This document shows positions 8,169 through 18,622 of a stretch of 34,049 bases of DNA, piece by piece. The notes under the pieces are model-generated. The model searched no databases and was not told where the DNA came from. It saw only the letters and a program-made list of their open reading frames with translations. Both the position numbers and the translations under genes were made by a program. Every line of letters begins with the position of its first letter. Within the stretch, counting starts at the first letter, position 1. Source of the stretch: Aquibium sp. A9E412 (GTDB lineage Bacteria > Pseudomonadota > Alphaproteobacteria > Rhizobiales > Rhizobiaceae); contig NZ_JAOAOP010000040.1 in the NCBI RefSeq assembly GCF_030398335.1, positions 1-34,049 of the forward strand, given 5' to 3'.

Positions 8169-10105
8169 TGGCGCCGAGCTGGCTGTCGCGGCGCGGCTTC
8201 CTGGGCGGCGCCGGGGCGGCGCTGGCGGCAACCGCGCTGCCGCGGCCCAACTGGGCGGCGGTGCCGTCCGGCACGCCGCTGCACGGGCTTTCCGCCTTCG
8301 GCGACCTCGCCTACCCGGCCGATTTCAGCCATTTCGCCTATGCCAGCCCGGACGCGCCGAAGGGCGGCACGTTCAACTTCTCGCCGCCCAACTGGGCGTT
8401 CAACCAGAACGTGCTGACCTTCAACACGCTCAATACATTCGTGCGCACCGGCGACGCGCCGCCGCGCATGGAGCTGTGCTTCGAGGCGCTGATGGCGCGC
8501 GCGCTCGACGAGCCGGACGCCGTCTACGGCCAGGTCGCCGAAAGCGTGACGGTGTCGGACGACGGCAACGTCTTCACCTTCGATCTGCGGCCGCAGGCGC
8601 GCTGGCACGACGGCACGCCGCTGACGGCCGACGACGTCGCCTTCTCCTACCTGCTGTTCAAGGAGAAGGGCCATCCCTCGCTGCTGCTGCCGCTCGCCGA
8701 GCTGGCCGAGGCGGTGGCCGAGGGTCCGCACCGCGTGCGCCTCGCCTTCACCGGCGCGCAGGCGCCGCGCACCGTGCTCGACGTGGCGCAGTTTCCGATC
8801 ATCTCGAAGGCCTTCTTCACCGAGCATCCCTTCGACAGCTCGCAGATGGTGCCGCCGCTCGGCTCCGGCCCCTACCGGGTCGGCCGGGTCAATGCCGGCC
8901 AGTCGATCGACTACGAGCGGGTGGCCGACCACTGGGGCCGCGACCTGCCGGTCAATCGCGGCTTCTTCCACTTCGACCGCATCCGCATCGAGTTCTACCG
9001 CGACCGCAATGCCGGCTTCGAGGCGTTCAAGAAGGGCAACGTGCTCTACCGGCAGGAATTCACCGCGCAGGTCTGGGCGACCGGCTACGACTTCCCCGCC
9101 TTCGAGGCCGGCCACGTGGTCAAGCGCGCGTTCCCGCACGAGATGCGCCCGGCCATGCAGGCCTGGGCGGTCAACCAGCGGCGCCGCCGCTTCGCCGATC
9201 CCAGGGTGCGCGAGGCGCTGGCGCTCGCCTTCGATTTCGAGTGGACCAACCGCAACCTGTTCTTCGGCGCCTATGAGCGCTCGCACTCGACCTTCGAGCG
9301 CTCGCCCTACAAGGCCGAGGGCCTGCCTTCGGAGGCGGAGCTGGCACTGCTCGAGCGCGTTCGCGACACGGTTCCCGAGGCGGCCTTCGGCGAGGCGGTG
9401 GTGCAGCCGGCTTCCGACGGGTCGGGCCGCGACAGGTCGCTGCTGCGCGAGGCGAGCGCGCTTCTGGAGGCGGCCGGCTGGCGCCGGCCGGAACCGCCCT
9501 CCTTCGCCACGCGTATGTTCTCCTCGCTCGGCTTCGGCGAGGACGCGCTCGATCCGCAATTCGTCGTCGACGCGACCGGCGAGCGGCTGACGCTCGAGAT
9601 GCTGGTGCGCGACGAAGTGTTCGTGCGCGTCTATTCGCCCTATGTGGAAAACCTGCGCGCGATCGGCATCGATGCCACGATCCGCATGGTCGACGCCGCG
9701 CAGTTCCAGTCGCGGCTGGTGGCGTACGACTTCGACATGGTCGGCATCGCCGCCTCGTTCGCCGCCACGCCGACGCGCAACGCGCTCGAACGCTTCTTCC
9801 ATTCGCGCGCGGCGGAGGTGCCCGGCACACGCAACCTGCCGGGCACGCAGGACCCGGCCATCGACGCGCTGCTCGCCGAGGCGGGCGCGGCGAAGGACCG
9901 CGACGGCCTGACCACGGCGCTGCGCGCGCTCGATCGCGTCTTGCGGGCGCGGCGCGACTGGATTCCAAATTGGCACTCGGCGAATCACCGGGCAGCCTAT
10001 TGGGACATGTTCGGTTTCAGACAACCGAAGCCCGACTACGGGTTTCCGGTGGAGGCACTTTGGTGGCATGACGCGGACAAGGCACGCGCGATCGGCAAGG
10101 GCTGA
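8168..10105 (+). CDS. Second peptide ABC transporter substrate-binding protein, family 5 (YejA-like, Tat signal)
   Basis: A 645-residue paralogue of the preceding binding protein, sharing DAPKGGTFNF, ARWHDGTPLTADDVAFSY, WATGYDFPAFE and the NLPG(I/T) segment near the C-terminus. It differs in export: the N-terminus has the twin-arginine motif SRRGFLGG (residues 7-14), a hydrophobic stretch and NWA before AVP, so it should leave folded through Tat. Its ATG overlaps the previous stop by one base, indicating translational coupling. Two binding proteins feeding one permease pair implies two ligand ranges or a broadened one (inference). Confidence 0.87.
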   Translation: MAPSWLSRRGFLGGAGAALAATALPRPNWAAVPSGTPLHGLSAFGDLAYPADFSHFAYASPDAPKGGTFNFSPPNWAFNQNVLTFNTLNTFVRTGDAPPRMELCFEALMARALDEPDAVYGQVAESVTVSDDGNVFTFDLRPQARWHDGTPLTADDVAFSYLLFKEKGHPSLLLPLAELAEAVAEGPHRVRLAFTGAQAPRTVLDVAQFPIISKAFFTEHPFDSSQMVPPLGSGPYRVGRVNAGQSIDYERVADHWGRDLPVNRGFFHFDRIRIEFYRDRNAGFEAFKKGNVLYRQEFTAQVWATGYDFPAFEAGHVVKRAFPHEMRPAMQAWAVNQRRRRFADPRVREALALAFDFEWTNRNLFFGAYERSHSTFERSPYKAEGLPSEAELALLERVRDTVPEAAFGEAVVQPASDGSGRDRSLLREASALLEAAGWRRPEPPSFATRMFSSLGFGEDALDPQFVVDATGERLTLEMLVRDEVFVRVYSPYVENLRAIGIDATIRMVDAAQFQSRLVAYDFDMVGIAASFAATPTRNALERFFHSRAAEVPGTRNLPGTQDPAIDALLAEAGAAKDRDGLTTALRALDRVLRARRDWIPNWHSANHRAAYWDMFGFRQPKPDYGFPVEALWWHDADKARAIGKG

Positions 10106-10156
10106 CGCATCGCCAACGCGGCGGCCTCGCGCCGCCGCCGAGACGGAGGCCCGCTG

Positions 10157-11257
10157 ATGGGCGCCTACATCCTGCGCCGGCTCCTTTTGATGATCCCGAC
10201 GCTGTTCGGCATCATGGCGATCTCGTTCGCGGTGGTGCAGTTCGCGCCCGGCGGGCCGGTCGAGCGCGTCATCGCGCAGATCACCGGCCAGGGCGGCGGT
10301 GCCGGCGACCGCATCTCCGGCGGCGGCGGCGACGCCGGCATGCAGGACTTCGACGCCGCCGGCGGCGGCGAGAGCAGCTACCGCGGCGCGCAGGGCCTCG
10401 ACCCGGAGTTCATCGCCCAGCTCGAGCAGCAGTTCGGCTTCGACAAGCCGCCGCTCGAGCGCTTCTTCGGCATGCTCTGGGACTACATGCGCTTCGACTT
10501 CGGCGAGAGCTATTTCCGCGACATCTCGGTGATCGACCTGATCCTGGAGAAGATGCCCGTCTCGGTGTCGCTCGGCCTGTGGATCACGCTGATCTCCTAC
10601 GGCATCTCGATCCCGCTCGGCATCCGCAAGGCGGTCAACGACGGCTCGCCCTTCGACATCTGGACGAGCGGCGTCGTCATCGTCGCCTACGCCATTCCAG
10701 GCTTCCTGTTCGCCATCCTGCTGATGGTGCTGTTCGCCGGCGGCTCCTTCTTCGACTGGTTCCCGCTGCGCGGGCTCACCTCGGAGAACTGGGAGGAGCT
10801 GTCGCTGTGGGGCAAGATCGTCGACTATTTCTGGCACCTGACGCTGCCGCTCGCCTCGCTGGTGCTGGCCGCCTTCGCCACCACCACGCTGCTGACCAAG
10901 AACTCCTTCCTCGACGAGATCCGCAAGCAGTACGTGATGACGGCGCGGGCCAAGGGCCTGACCGAGCGCCAGGTGCTCTACGGCCACGTCTTCCGCAACG
11001 CGATGCTGATCATCATCGCCGGCTTTCCCGGCGCCTTCATCTCCGCCTTCTTCACCGGCTCGCTGCTGATCGAGAGCATCTTCTCGCTCGACGGGCTCGG
11101 CCTGCTCGGCTTCCGCTCGGTGCTCGACCGCGACTATCCGGTGGTGTTCGCCACGCTCTACATCTTCTCGCTGCTCGGCCTGGTGGTCAGCCTGGTCTCC
11201 GACCTCACCTACACGCTGATCGATCCGCGCATCGACTTCGAGCGGCGGGACGTGTGA
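10157..11257 (+). CDS. yejB: Peptide ABC transporter permease YejB
   Basis: An inner-membrane permease of 366 residues, highly similar in pattern to E. coli Yej[12 protein letters not shown] at the start, [12 protein letters not shown], a glycine-rich periplasmic insert (about residues 47-75) before [12 protein letters not shown], then [37 protein letters not shown], and the EAA loop (about 255-283) with [12 protein letters not shown] that docks on the ATPase. It ends in DPRIDFE as YejB does. The yejE ATG starts directly after its TGA. The 51-nt gap from the second binding protein contains GGAGGC before the start. Confidence 0.93.
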   Translation: MGAYILRRLLLMIPTLFGIMAISFAVVQFAPGGPVERVIAQITGQGGGAGDRISGGGGDAGMQDFDAAGGGESSYRGAQGLDPEFIAQLEQQFGFDKPPLERFFGMLWDYMRFDFGESYFRDISVIDLILEKMPVSVSLGLWITLISYGISIPLGIRKAVNDGSPFDIWTSGVVIVAYAIPGFLFAILLMVLFAGGSFFDWFPLRGLTSENWEELSLWGKIVDYFWHLTLPLASLVLAAFATTTLLTKNSFLDEIRKQYVMTARAKGLTERQVLYGHVFRNAMLIIIAGFPGAFISAFFTGSLLIESIFSLDGLGLLGFRSVLDRDYPVVFATLYIFSLLGLVVSLVSDLTYTLIDPRIDFERRDV

Positions 11258-12406
11258 ATGGCCGACATCCAGTCCAAGACCGAGGTCGAGAAGGTGCGCG
11301 CGCGGCGGCGGCCGTGGCTGTCGCCGCTCAACCGGCGCCGCTGGCAGAACTTCAAGGCCAACCGACGCGGCTACTGGTCGCTGTGGATCTTCCTCGTGCT
11401 GTTCGTGCTGTCGCTGTTCGCCGAGTTCCTGGCCAACGACAAGCCGGTGCTGGTGTCGTATCGTGGCGAGATCCTGTTTCCCGTGCTGGTCGACTATCCG
11501 GAACAGAAGTTCGGCGGCTTTCTCGCGGTGACCGACTACCGCGACCCGGTGATCCAGCAGGAGATCGAGGACAATGGCTGGATGGTCTGGCCGCCGGTCC
11601 GCTATTCCTACCGCACGGTCAACAACGAGATCCCGCAGGCCGCGCCGGCCAAGCCGTCCTGGCTCTACACGCCCGAGGAGCGCTGCTCGCGCTATCCGCA
11701 GGGCGCCGACGATCCCAACTGCACGCCGGGCAACTGGAACTGGCTGGGCACCGACGACCAGGCGCGCGACGTGCTGGCGCGCGTCATCTACGGCTTCCGC
11801 ATCTCGGTGCTGTTCGGCCTCATCCTGACCGGCTGCTCGGCCGTCATCGGCGTTTCGGCGGGCGCCGTGCAGGGCTATTTCGGCGGCTGGACCGACCTTC
11901 TGTTCCAGCGCTTCATCGAGATCTGGTCGTCGATCCCGGTGCTCTACCTGATCCTGATCATCGCCGCCGTGCTGCCACCGGGCTTCTTCATCCTGCTCGG
12001 CATCATGCTGTTGTTCTCCTGGGTCGCCTTCGTCGGCGTGGTGCGGGCGGAGTTCCTGCGCGCCCGCAACTTCGAATACGTCAACGCCGCGCGCGCGCTC
12101 GGCGTGCCCAACCGCACGATCATCTTCCGCCACCTGCTGCCCAACGCCATGGTGGCGACGCTGACCTTCCTGCCCTTCATCCTCAACGGCTCGATCACCA
12201 CGCTGACCTCGCTCGACTTCCTCGGCTTCGGCCTGCCGCCCGGCTCGCCCTCGCTCGGCGAGCTGCTGCGCCAGGGCCAGCGCAACCTCAACGCCCCGTG
12301 GCTCGGTATCGCCGGATTCGTCACGCTGTCGGTGATGCTGTCGCTGCTGATCTTCATCGGCGAGGCGACGCGCGACGCCTTCGACCCGCGCAAGACGTTC
12401 AGATGA
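11258..12406 (+). CDS. yejE: Peptide ABC transporter permease YejE
   Basis: The second inner-membrane permease, 382 residues, recognisable as YejE by SPLNRRRWQNFKANRRGYWS before the first membrane segment, FLANDKPVLV, GGFLAVTDYRDP, LGTDDQARDVLARVIYG and the EAA loop (about 271-297) with NAARALGV. It has a somewhat longer periplasmic loop (about residues 110-160) than E. coli YejE, including CSRYPQGADDPNC, a possible disulphide pair. In ordinary yej operons the ATPase gene follows directly; here two small genes intervene. Confidence 0.93.
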   Translation: MADIQSKTEVEKVRARRRPWLSPLNRRRWQNFKANRRGYWSLWIFLVLFVLSLFAEFLANDKPVLVSYRGEILFPVLVDYPEQKFGGFLAVTDYRDPVIQQEIEDNGWMVWPPVRYSYRTVNNEIPQAAPAKPSWLYTPEERCSRYPQGADDPNCTPGNWNWLGTDDQARDVLARVIYGFRISVLFGLILTGCSAVIGVSAGAVQGYFGGWTDLLFQRFIEIWSSIPVLYLILIIAAVLPPGFFILLGIMLLFSWVAFVGVVRAEFLRARNFEYVNAARALGVPNRTIIFRHLLPNAMVATLTFLPFILNGSITTLTSLDFLGFGLPPGSPSLGELLRQGQRNLNAPWLGIAGFVTLSVMLSLLIFIGEATRDAFDPRKTFR

Positions 12407-12492
12407 CCCCGGCCGTGTGGTATAAGCGCGGGTGGATTGACGGCGCGACGGGGCCCGTCCACCCCCATATGCGACAAGCGGAAAAGTCGATC

Positions 12493-12780
12493 ATGAGTAC
12501 GTTCACGATCAGGCACTATCGAGCTGCGAACCTGCCGGCGGAACTGCGTGACGGTCTGTCCGACGACGCGCTGGTCAGCGTCACCGTGGAGGAGGAGAAG
12601 CGTCCCACGGCACGGCCGGCCGACACACCGGCTGCCCCTTCGACGCCTCATGATCGGCAGATCGAGCTGTTCGAGGACCTTGTGCGCCGGACCCGCAACC
12701 ATGCGGCACGGTCGCAAGGCCTCGACCGCGACGAACCGGTCCGACGCATCCGTGAATTGCGCGACGAGTGGCGCGATTGA
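12493..12780 (+). CDS. Small protein, probable antitoxin partner of the PIN-domain gene
   Basis: A 95-residue protein with no family I recognise with certainty. The N-terminal ~35 residues (ending LVSVTVEEE) look like a short beta-rich domain of the kind seen in small antitoxins. The rest is charged and largely helical, with many Arg and Glu (RRTRNHAARSQGL, RRIRELRDEWRD), as in toxin-binding tails. The stop abuts the ATG of the PIN gene, the usual antitoxin-toxin layout. Base composition is visibly lower in GC than in the flanking importer genes, suggesting acquisition. The antitoxin role is inferred from position and size. A TATAAG hexamer at 12421-12426 may belong to a private promoter but has no convincing -35. 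Confidence 0.65.
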   Translation: MSTFTIRHYRAANLPAELRDGLSDDALVSVTVEEEKRPTARPADTPAAPSTPHDRQIELFEDLVRRTRNHAARSQGLDRDEPVRRIRELRDEWRD

Positions 12781-13247
12781 ATGCCGACCGCGTGCCTCTA
12801 CATCGATGCGAACGTGTTCATCGCCATGGTGGAACGGTCCGGTCGCGAGAGCGAGGCGCTGATCGACCTCTTTCGCGCCGGTCGCCGGCAGGACAGAATT
12901 TCGTTCGTGACCAGTGAGCTTTCGATCGCAGAGGTTCTCGTCAAGCCGCTTCGCGACCGGGACGAGAGCCTGACTGAGCTTTATCTGCAATGGATCGGGC
13001 CAAGCGCCGGCGTCGAGCCGCAGCCGGTCGATCGCGAGACCCTGATCTCGGCCGCCGACCTTCGCGCAGCGAGCCCTGCGCTCAAGCTGCCCGACACCAT
13101 CCATCTGGCCACCGCCATGCGCTGCCGGTGCAGCAGCGCTCTGACCTTTGACAAACGCTGGTCGGCCGCAGCGCCATTGCTGAAGGAATGCCGGCTGATC
13201 GAACCGGAGGGCGACGCCCTGACCGAACTCGCCGCGGAGCTGTCGCA

Positions 13248-13251
<4 letters not shown>
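12781..13251 (+). CDS. PIN-domain protein, VapC-like ribonuclease toxin
   Basis: A 156-residue PIN-domain protein. The four acidic positions that hold the metal in these nucleases are visible: D9 in YIDANVFI, E51 in SIAEVLVKP, D105 in KLPDTIHLATA and D124 in TFDKRW. VapC toxins of this fold cut tRNA or rRNA until neutralised by a cognate antitoxin. The gene starts right after the stop of the small upstream gene. It overlaps the ATPase gene by four bases (ATGA), so its translation is coupled to an importer component. It is somewhat longer than typical VapC. A role outside toxicity is possible. Confidence 0.85.
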
Positions 13252-14876
<1,625 letters not shown>

Positions 14877-14900
14877 CACCGATCCCGACCGGAGGACTCC

Positions 14901-15851
14901 ATGCCCGACAAAGCGGCCGACCGCGTTCTGCTTTCCGTCACCGGCTTCAACCCGCAGCGCTGGTACGAGCTGCTGTCGGCCGAGCGGCCGGTGGTGCTTG
15001 AACCCGACGGCGCCGCCGACCCGACGATCCGCTATGCGGTGGTCTGGAAGCAGCCGGCCGGCATCCTCGCCGGCCTGCCCAATCTCGAGGTCATCTTCTC
15101 GGTCGGCGCCGGGGTCGACCACATCTTCGCCGATCCGCACGTGCCCGACGTGCCGATCGTGCGCGTGGTGGCCGACAACCTGACCCAGTACATGATCGAA
15201 TACGTCGCCTGGCGGGTGCTCGACCATCACCGCCAGGGCCGCACCTACCGCGACCAGCAGCGGCGCAAGGTGTGGCACGAGCCGCGCCAGCCGGCCGCCG
15301 ACGAGGTGTCGGTCGGCATCATGGGACTCGGCGAGCTCGGCCGCGCCGCGGCGCGCGCCCTGCTGACGCTCGGTTTCCGGGTCAACGGCTGGAGCCGCTC
15401 GCCGCGCGAGATGGACGGCGTGCGCTGCTTCGCCGGCCAGGACGGGCTGACGCCGTTCCTCAACGCCACCGACATCCTGGTCGTGCTGCTGCCGCTGACG
15501 CCGGCCACCGAGGGCATCGTCGACCACGCCGTCCTGTCGCGGCTGCGGCAGGACGGGCCGCTCGGCGGCCCCTGCCTGATCAACGCCGGGCGCGGCAGGC
15601 TGCAGCGCGAGGCCGACATCCTGCGCGCGCTCGACGAGGGGCTGCTCAAGGAGGCGAGCCTCGACGTCTTCGAGGCCGAGCCGCTGGCCGCCGACAGCCC
15701 GCTGTGGACGCATCCGCGGGTCTTCCTCACGCCGCACGCGGCCGCGACCTCGGACCCGGCGCATCTGGTGCCGCCGATGCTCGCCCAGATGGCCGCCTAC
15801 GAGCGCGGCGAGGCGCTGGAAAACCTGGTCGACCGCCAGGCCGGCTACTGA
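14901..15851 (+). CDS. ghrA: D-2-hydroxyacid dehydrogenase, glyoxylate/hydroxypyruvate reductase A type
   Basis: A 316-residue NAD(P)H-dependent reductase of the GhrA group, which reduces glyoxylate and hydroxypyruvate. The nucleotide-binding GIMGLGELG is at 139-147, followed by WSRSPRE, whose arginines suit NADPH. The catalytic triad is visible as R231 in NAGRGR, E260 in FEAEPL and H279 in TPHAAATS. SVGAGVDHI (residues 67-75) is the substrate-side motif. It starts 24 nt after yejF with CGGAGGA before the ATG and so probably sits at the end of the importer operon. A functional link to peptide uptake is not obvious. The exact substrate is uncertain. Confidence 0.87.
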   Translation: MPDKAADRVLLSVTGFNPQRWYELLSAERPVVLEPDGAADPTIRYAVVWKQPAGILAGLPNLEVIFSVGAGVDHIFADPHVPDVPIVRVVADNLTQYMIEYVAWRVLDHHRQGRTYRDQQRRKVWHEPRQPAADEVSVGIMGLGELGRAAARALLTLGFRVNGWSRSPREMDGVRCFAGQDGLTPFLNATDILVVLLPLTPATEGIVDHAVLSRLRQDGPLGGPCLINAGRGRLQREADILRALDEGLLKEASLDVFEAEPLAADSPLWTHPRVFLTPHAAATSDPAHLVPPMLAQMAAYERGEALENLVDRQAGY

Positions 15852-15858
15852 GCCGCGG

Positions 15859-16710
15859 TCAGCCCGGCCGGCGGTAGCCGGTCGGCGCGCCGAACAGCGG
15901 CGCGATGCGGGCGACGGCGCGCTCCAGCGGCTCGTGCGAGACGAGCATGGTGGCGCCGTTGGCGTGCAGCGCGTTGGCCGCGTCGGTCATGATCGCGACA
16001 TGGCCCGTCCAGAACACGAGATCGCCGCGCGCCAGCCCCTTGGCCGGGTCGACGGCCACGCCGATCTGCGCCTGCAGGTCGGAGTCGCGCGGCACCGTAC
16101 GCCCGGCCATGCGCATGGCGAGCTGCACCAGCCCCGAGCAGTCGATGCCGAAGCCGCTGGTGCCGCCCCACAGATAGGGCGCCATGGCGAGCGTCTCGGC
16201 GACGGCGACATAGTCGCCCGCCGGCTCGCCCGCCGGGCGCAAATGGCCGGCGACCATCGCGCCGCCCTCGGCGAGCAGCGCATAGCGCGTGCCGCGCGTC
16301 TCGGTGACATCCGTCACCGTCACGCCGCTGCCCAGCGAGCGCTCGGCCAGCCGCGGCGCCTTGAGGTCGGCGACGGGGTAGACGAAGCTGCGCGGCACCG
16401 CCACCACATGGCTCGCGCGCGGCCCCGGCGGCGCCAGCGCTGCGGCCGGCAGGTAGCCGACATAGCCGTCGACGGCGGCCTGCACCCAGGCCCAGCCGCC
16501 GGCCGCGTCGAACACGGTGACGGCATCGCCGCAGAGGAGCTGGGTGTCGATGCCGGCCGCCGCCTCCGGCCGCGGCCTGAGATCGGCCACCGCGGTGGCG
16601 ACGCGCGCCGGCCGGCCGGCGACGAAGCGCGCCGCCTCGACCCGGCCCTGCAGCCGGGCATCGGCGAGATCGGGCCGGTAGGCGTTGAGCCGGCGGTCGG
16701 GCGCGGTCAT
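15859..16710 (-). CDS. NlpC/P60 family cell-wall peptidase with SH3-like domains
   Basis: A 283-residue protein with SH3-like segments in the N-terminal half (about 50-155) and a C-terminal NlpC/P60 cysteine peptidase domain. The catalytic residues are visible: C191 in FGIDCSGLVQ, H237 in WTGHVAIM and H249 in LHANG. Such enzymes cut the D-Glu-to-diamino-acid bond in peptidoglycan stem peptides. No signal peptide is evident, which fits a role in cytoplasmic recycling of wall peptides; this is reinforced by co-transcription with an aminopeptidase (inference). Its start overlaps the MarR stop by four bases. Confidence 0.9.
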   Translation of the reverse strand: MTAPDRRLNAYRPDLADARLQGRVEAARFVAGRPARVATAVADLRPRPEAAAGIDTQLLCGDAVTVFDAAGGWAWVQAAVDGYVGYLPAAALAPPGPRASHVVAVPRSFVYPVADLKAPRLAERSLGSGVTVTDVTETRGTRYALLAEGGAMVAGHLRPAGEPAGDYVAVAETLAMAPYLWGGTSGFGIDCSGLVQLAMRMAGRTVPRDSDLQAQIGVAVDPAKGLARGDLVFWTGHVAIMTDAANALHANGATMLVSHEPLERAVARIAPLFGAPTGYRRPG

Positions 16711-17096
16711 GCCGGCAGCTCCGCGGCCGCGGCGATGACGCCGTCGCCGAAGCGCTCGACGAACAGCGCCCCCTCCACCGTGCGGCGCACCAGAACGTTG
16801 CGCCGGTCGGCGGCGTCGCGATGGCGCGACACCAGCTTGAGGGCGCCCATGGTGTCGAGCGCGCGGGTGATGACCGGCTTGGTGACGCCGAGCCGGGCGG
16901 CCAGGCCGCGCACCGTGTGCGGCGGCGGATCGAGATAGATGGTCAGCAGGATCGCCATCTGGCGCATCGTCAGGTCGGGCCGGCCGGACTGCACCTCGGC
17001 CAGGTTGACTGCCTGCCAGAGACGCAGCGCCTGGCTCGGTCGCAGGGTGATCGGCATCCGGGCGGCCCCGCCTCGTTTCGGTACCGTTCCATTCAA
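16707..17096 (-). CDS. MarR family winged-helix regulator
   Basis: A 129-residue protein with a winged helix-turn-helix at about residues 60-90 (TVRGLAARLGVTKPVITRAL) and a wing with RHRDAADRRNVLV, the MarR arrangement. The N-terminal dimerisation helices are short. The start may instead be the ATG at 17057 (13 residues shorter), just before the conserved-looking PITLRPSQALRLW. It lies 28 nt after the aminopeptidase stop and overlaps the NlpC start, so the three genes form one unit. Target and ligand are unknown; autoregulation of the trio is plausible. Confidence 0.85.
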   Translation of the reverse strand: MNGTVPKRGGAARMPITLRPSQALRLWQAVNLAEVQSGRPDLTMRQMAILLTIYLDPPPHTVRGLAARLGVTKPVITRALDTMGALKLVSRHRDAADRRNVLVRRTVEGALFVERFGDGVIAAAAELPA

Positions 17097-17124
17097 GCGG
17101 GAAAGCGCGGCGGCCGCAAGGGGG

Positions 17125-18498
17125 TCAGCCGCCGTAGCGCCGCGCCAGCACGCGCTCGATGGCGCGGATGCCCTGCGCCTCGCCGCCGACCGGCGCGTGC
17201 GGGCGCTCGTTGGGGTTCCAGGCGAAGATGTCGAGATGCGCCCAGCGCGGCGTCTTCTCCACGAAGCGGCGCAGGAACAGCGCCGCCGTCACCGAGCCGG
17301 CGAAGCCGTCGGAGGTGACGTTGCCGATGTCGGCCACGCGCGAGCGCAGGCGCGCCTCGTAGGGCCGCCACAGCGGCATGCGCCACAGCGGGTCGGCGAC
17401 CGCGTCGGCGGCCTCCGCGAGGTCGGCGGCGAGCGCCTCGTCGTCGGTGTAGAAGGGCGGCAGGTCGGGGCCGAGCGCGACGCGCGCGGCGCCCGTCAGC
17501 GTCGCCATGTCGACGATCAGCTCCGGCGCCTCCTCGTCGGCCAGCGCCAGCGCGTCGGCCAGCACCAGGCGACCCTCGGCGTCGGTGTTGCCGATCTCGA
17601 CAGTCAGGCCCTTGCGGCTGGTCAGCACGTCGCCCGGCCGGAAGGCGTTGCCGGCGATCGCGTTCTCGACGGCCGGCACGAGCACGCGCAGGCGCACCGG
17701 CAGCCTGGCGGCCATCACCATCGCGGCGAGACCCAGCACGTTGGCCGCGCCGCCCATGTCCTTCTTCATCAGGAGCATGCCGCTCGCCGGCTTGATGTCG
17801 AGCCCGCCGGTGTCGAAGCACACACCCTTGCCGACCAGCGTCACGCGCGGCGCCGATTTCGGCCCCCAGCTCATGTCGATCAGGCGCGGCGCCTCGGCCG
17901 CGGCGCGGCCGACGGCGTGGATCATCGGCAGGTTCTTCTTGAGCAGCGCCTCGCCTCTGGTCACCGCCACGCTCGCCTTGTGGCGGCGGGCGAGCGTGCG
18001 CACCGCCGCCTCCAGCGCATCGGGTCCCATGTCGCTGGCCGGCGTGTTGACCAGGTCGCGGGCGAGACGCACGCCATCGGCCGACCGGCGCACCGCGTCG
18101 GCGTCGACCTCGGCCGGAACGGCGAAGCGCAGCGCCCGCCGCGGCACCGCGCGGTAGCGGTCGAAGACGTAGCTGCCGAGCAGCAGCCCGAGCACGGCGA
18201 GGTCGGGGCGCGCCGGCGGCGCGGCGAAATGCCAGTCGCCGGCCGGCAGGGCGCGCGCCAGACGGCCGGTCGCCAGCGGATGCGCCCGCTCCGACTTGCC
18301 GAGCCCGTAGAAGGCGCCGGCCAGGCCGCCGTCCTCGCCCGGAACGGTGAGCAGCGCGCCCTCCTCGCCCTTGAAGCCGTTGGCGCGCGCCCAGCCGCAC
18401 GCGCGCGCATCCGCGCCGCTGTCGGCGAGCGCCTCGTCGGACACGAGATAGACCGGCCGCGAGGCGCGGCTGCGGCGGGCGAGCAGTTCGAGCGACAT
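17125..18498 (-). CDS. Leucyl aminopeptidase family protein (peptidase M17)
   Basis: A 457-residue cytosolic two-metal aminopeptidase. The M17 signature NTDAEGRL is at residues 304-311. The metal ligands expected in the family are present: K224 in VGKGV, D229 in CFDTGG, D247 in KKDMGG, D306 and E308, plus R310. The N-terminal domain is short and divergent from E. coli PepA, so the symbol pepA is withheld. With the adjacent NlpC/P60 protein it could complete breakdown of wall or imported peptides. The start ATG begins the reading frame directly before a conserved LLARRSRASRPVYLV stretch. Confidence 0.92.
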   Translation of the reverse strand: MSLELLARRSRASRPVYLVSDEALADSGADARACGWARANGFKGEEGALLTVPGEDGGLAGAFYGLGKSERAHPLATGRLARALPAGDWHFAAPPARPDLAVLGLLLGSYVFDRYRAVPRRALRFAVPAEVDADAVRRSADGVRLARDLVNTPASDMGPDALEAAVRTLARRHKASVAVTRGEALLKKNLPMIHAVGRAAAEAPRLIDMSWGPKSAPRVTLVGKGVCFDTGGLDIKPASGMLLMKKDMGGAANVLGLAAMVMAARLPVRLRVLVPAVENAIAGNAFRPGDVLTSRKGLTVEIGNTDAEGRLVLADALALADEEAPELIVDMATLTGAARVALGPDLPPFYTDDEALAADLAEAADAVADPLWRMPLWRPYEARLRSRVADIGNVTSDGFAGSVTAALFLRRFVEKTPRWAHLDIFAWNPNERPHAPVGGEAQGIRAIERVLARRYGG

Positions 18499-18535
18499 GC
18501 GATCCTTCCCCGGGCTTGCCGGCGCCGGACGGCCC

Positions 18536-18557
18536 TTAACCGTCCGTTAGGGTTAAC
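18536..18557 (+). promoter_or_regulatory. Candidate CtrA-binding box before tadD
   Basis: TTAA, seven bases, TTAG (18536-18550) followed by GGTTAAC (to 18557), in the 124-nt gap between the divergent aminopeptidase and tadD genes. This differs by one base from the alphaproteobacterial CtrA consensus TTAA-N7-TTAA. It lies about 70 nt before the tadD ATG, a position compatible with activation. Confidence 0.4.
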
Positions 18558-18622
18558 AGAATACTTCTCGGGCGAAGTGGCGGCCGGCTGCCGGCCGCAT
18601 CCGGCGACAGAGGGTTTTCCAC

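Noticed and set aside
8081-12133. A very long open frame (about 1350 codons) on the minus strand, antisense to the importer genes
   Set aside because: It runs through five well-supported plus-strand genes, has low-complexity Arg/Ala/Gly/His-rich sequence and no recognisable domain. Long antisense frames are expected at this GC content and codon bias.
12407-12492. Promoter for the toxin-antitoxin pair
   Set aside because: A TATAAG hexamer is present at 12421-12426 but no acceptable -35 at 16-18 nt; not listed as a feature.
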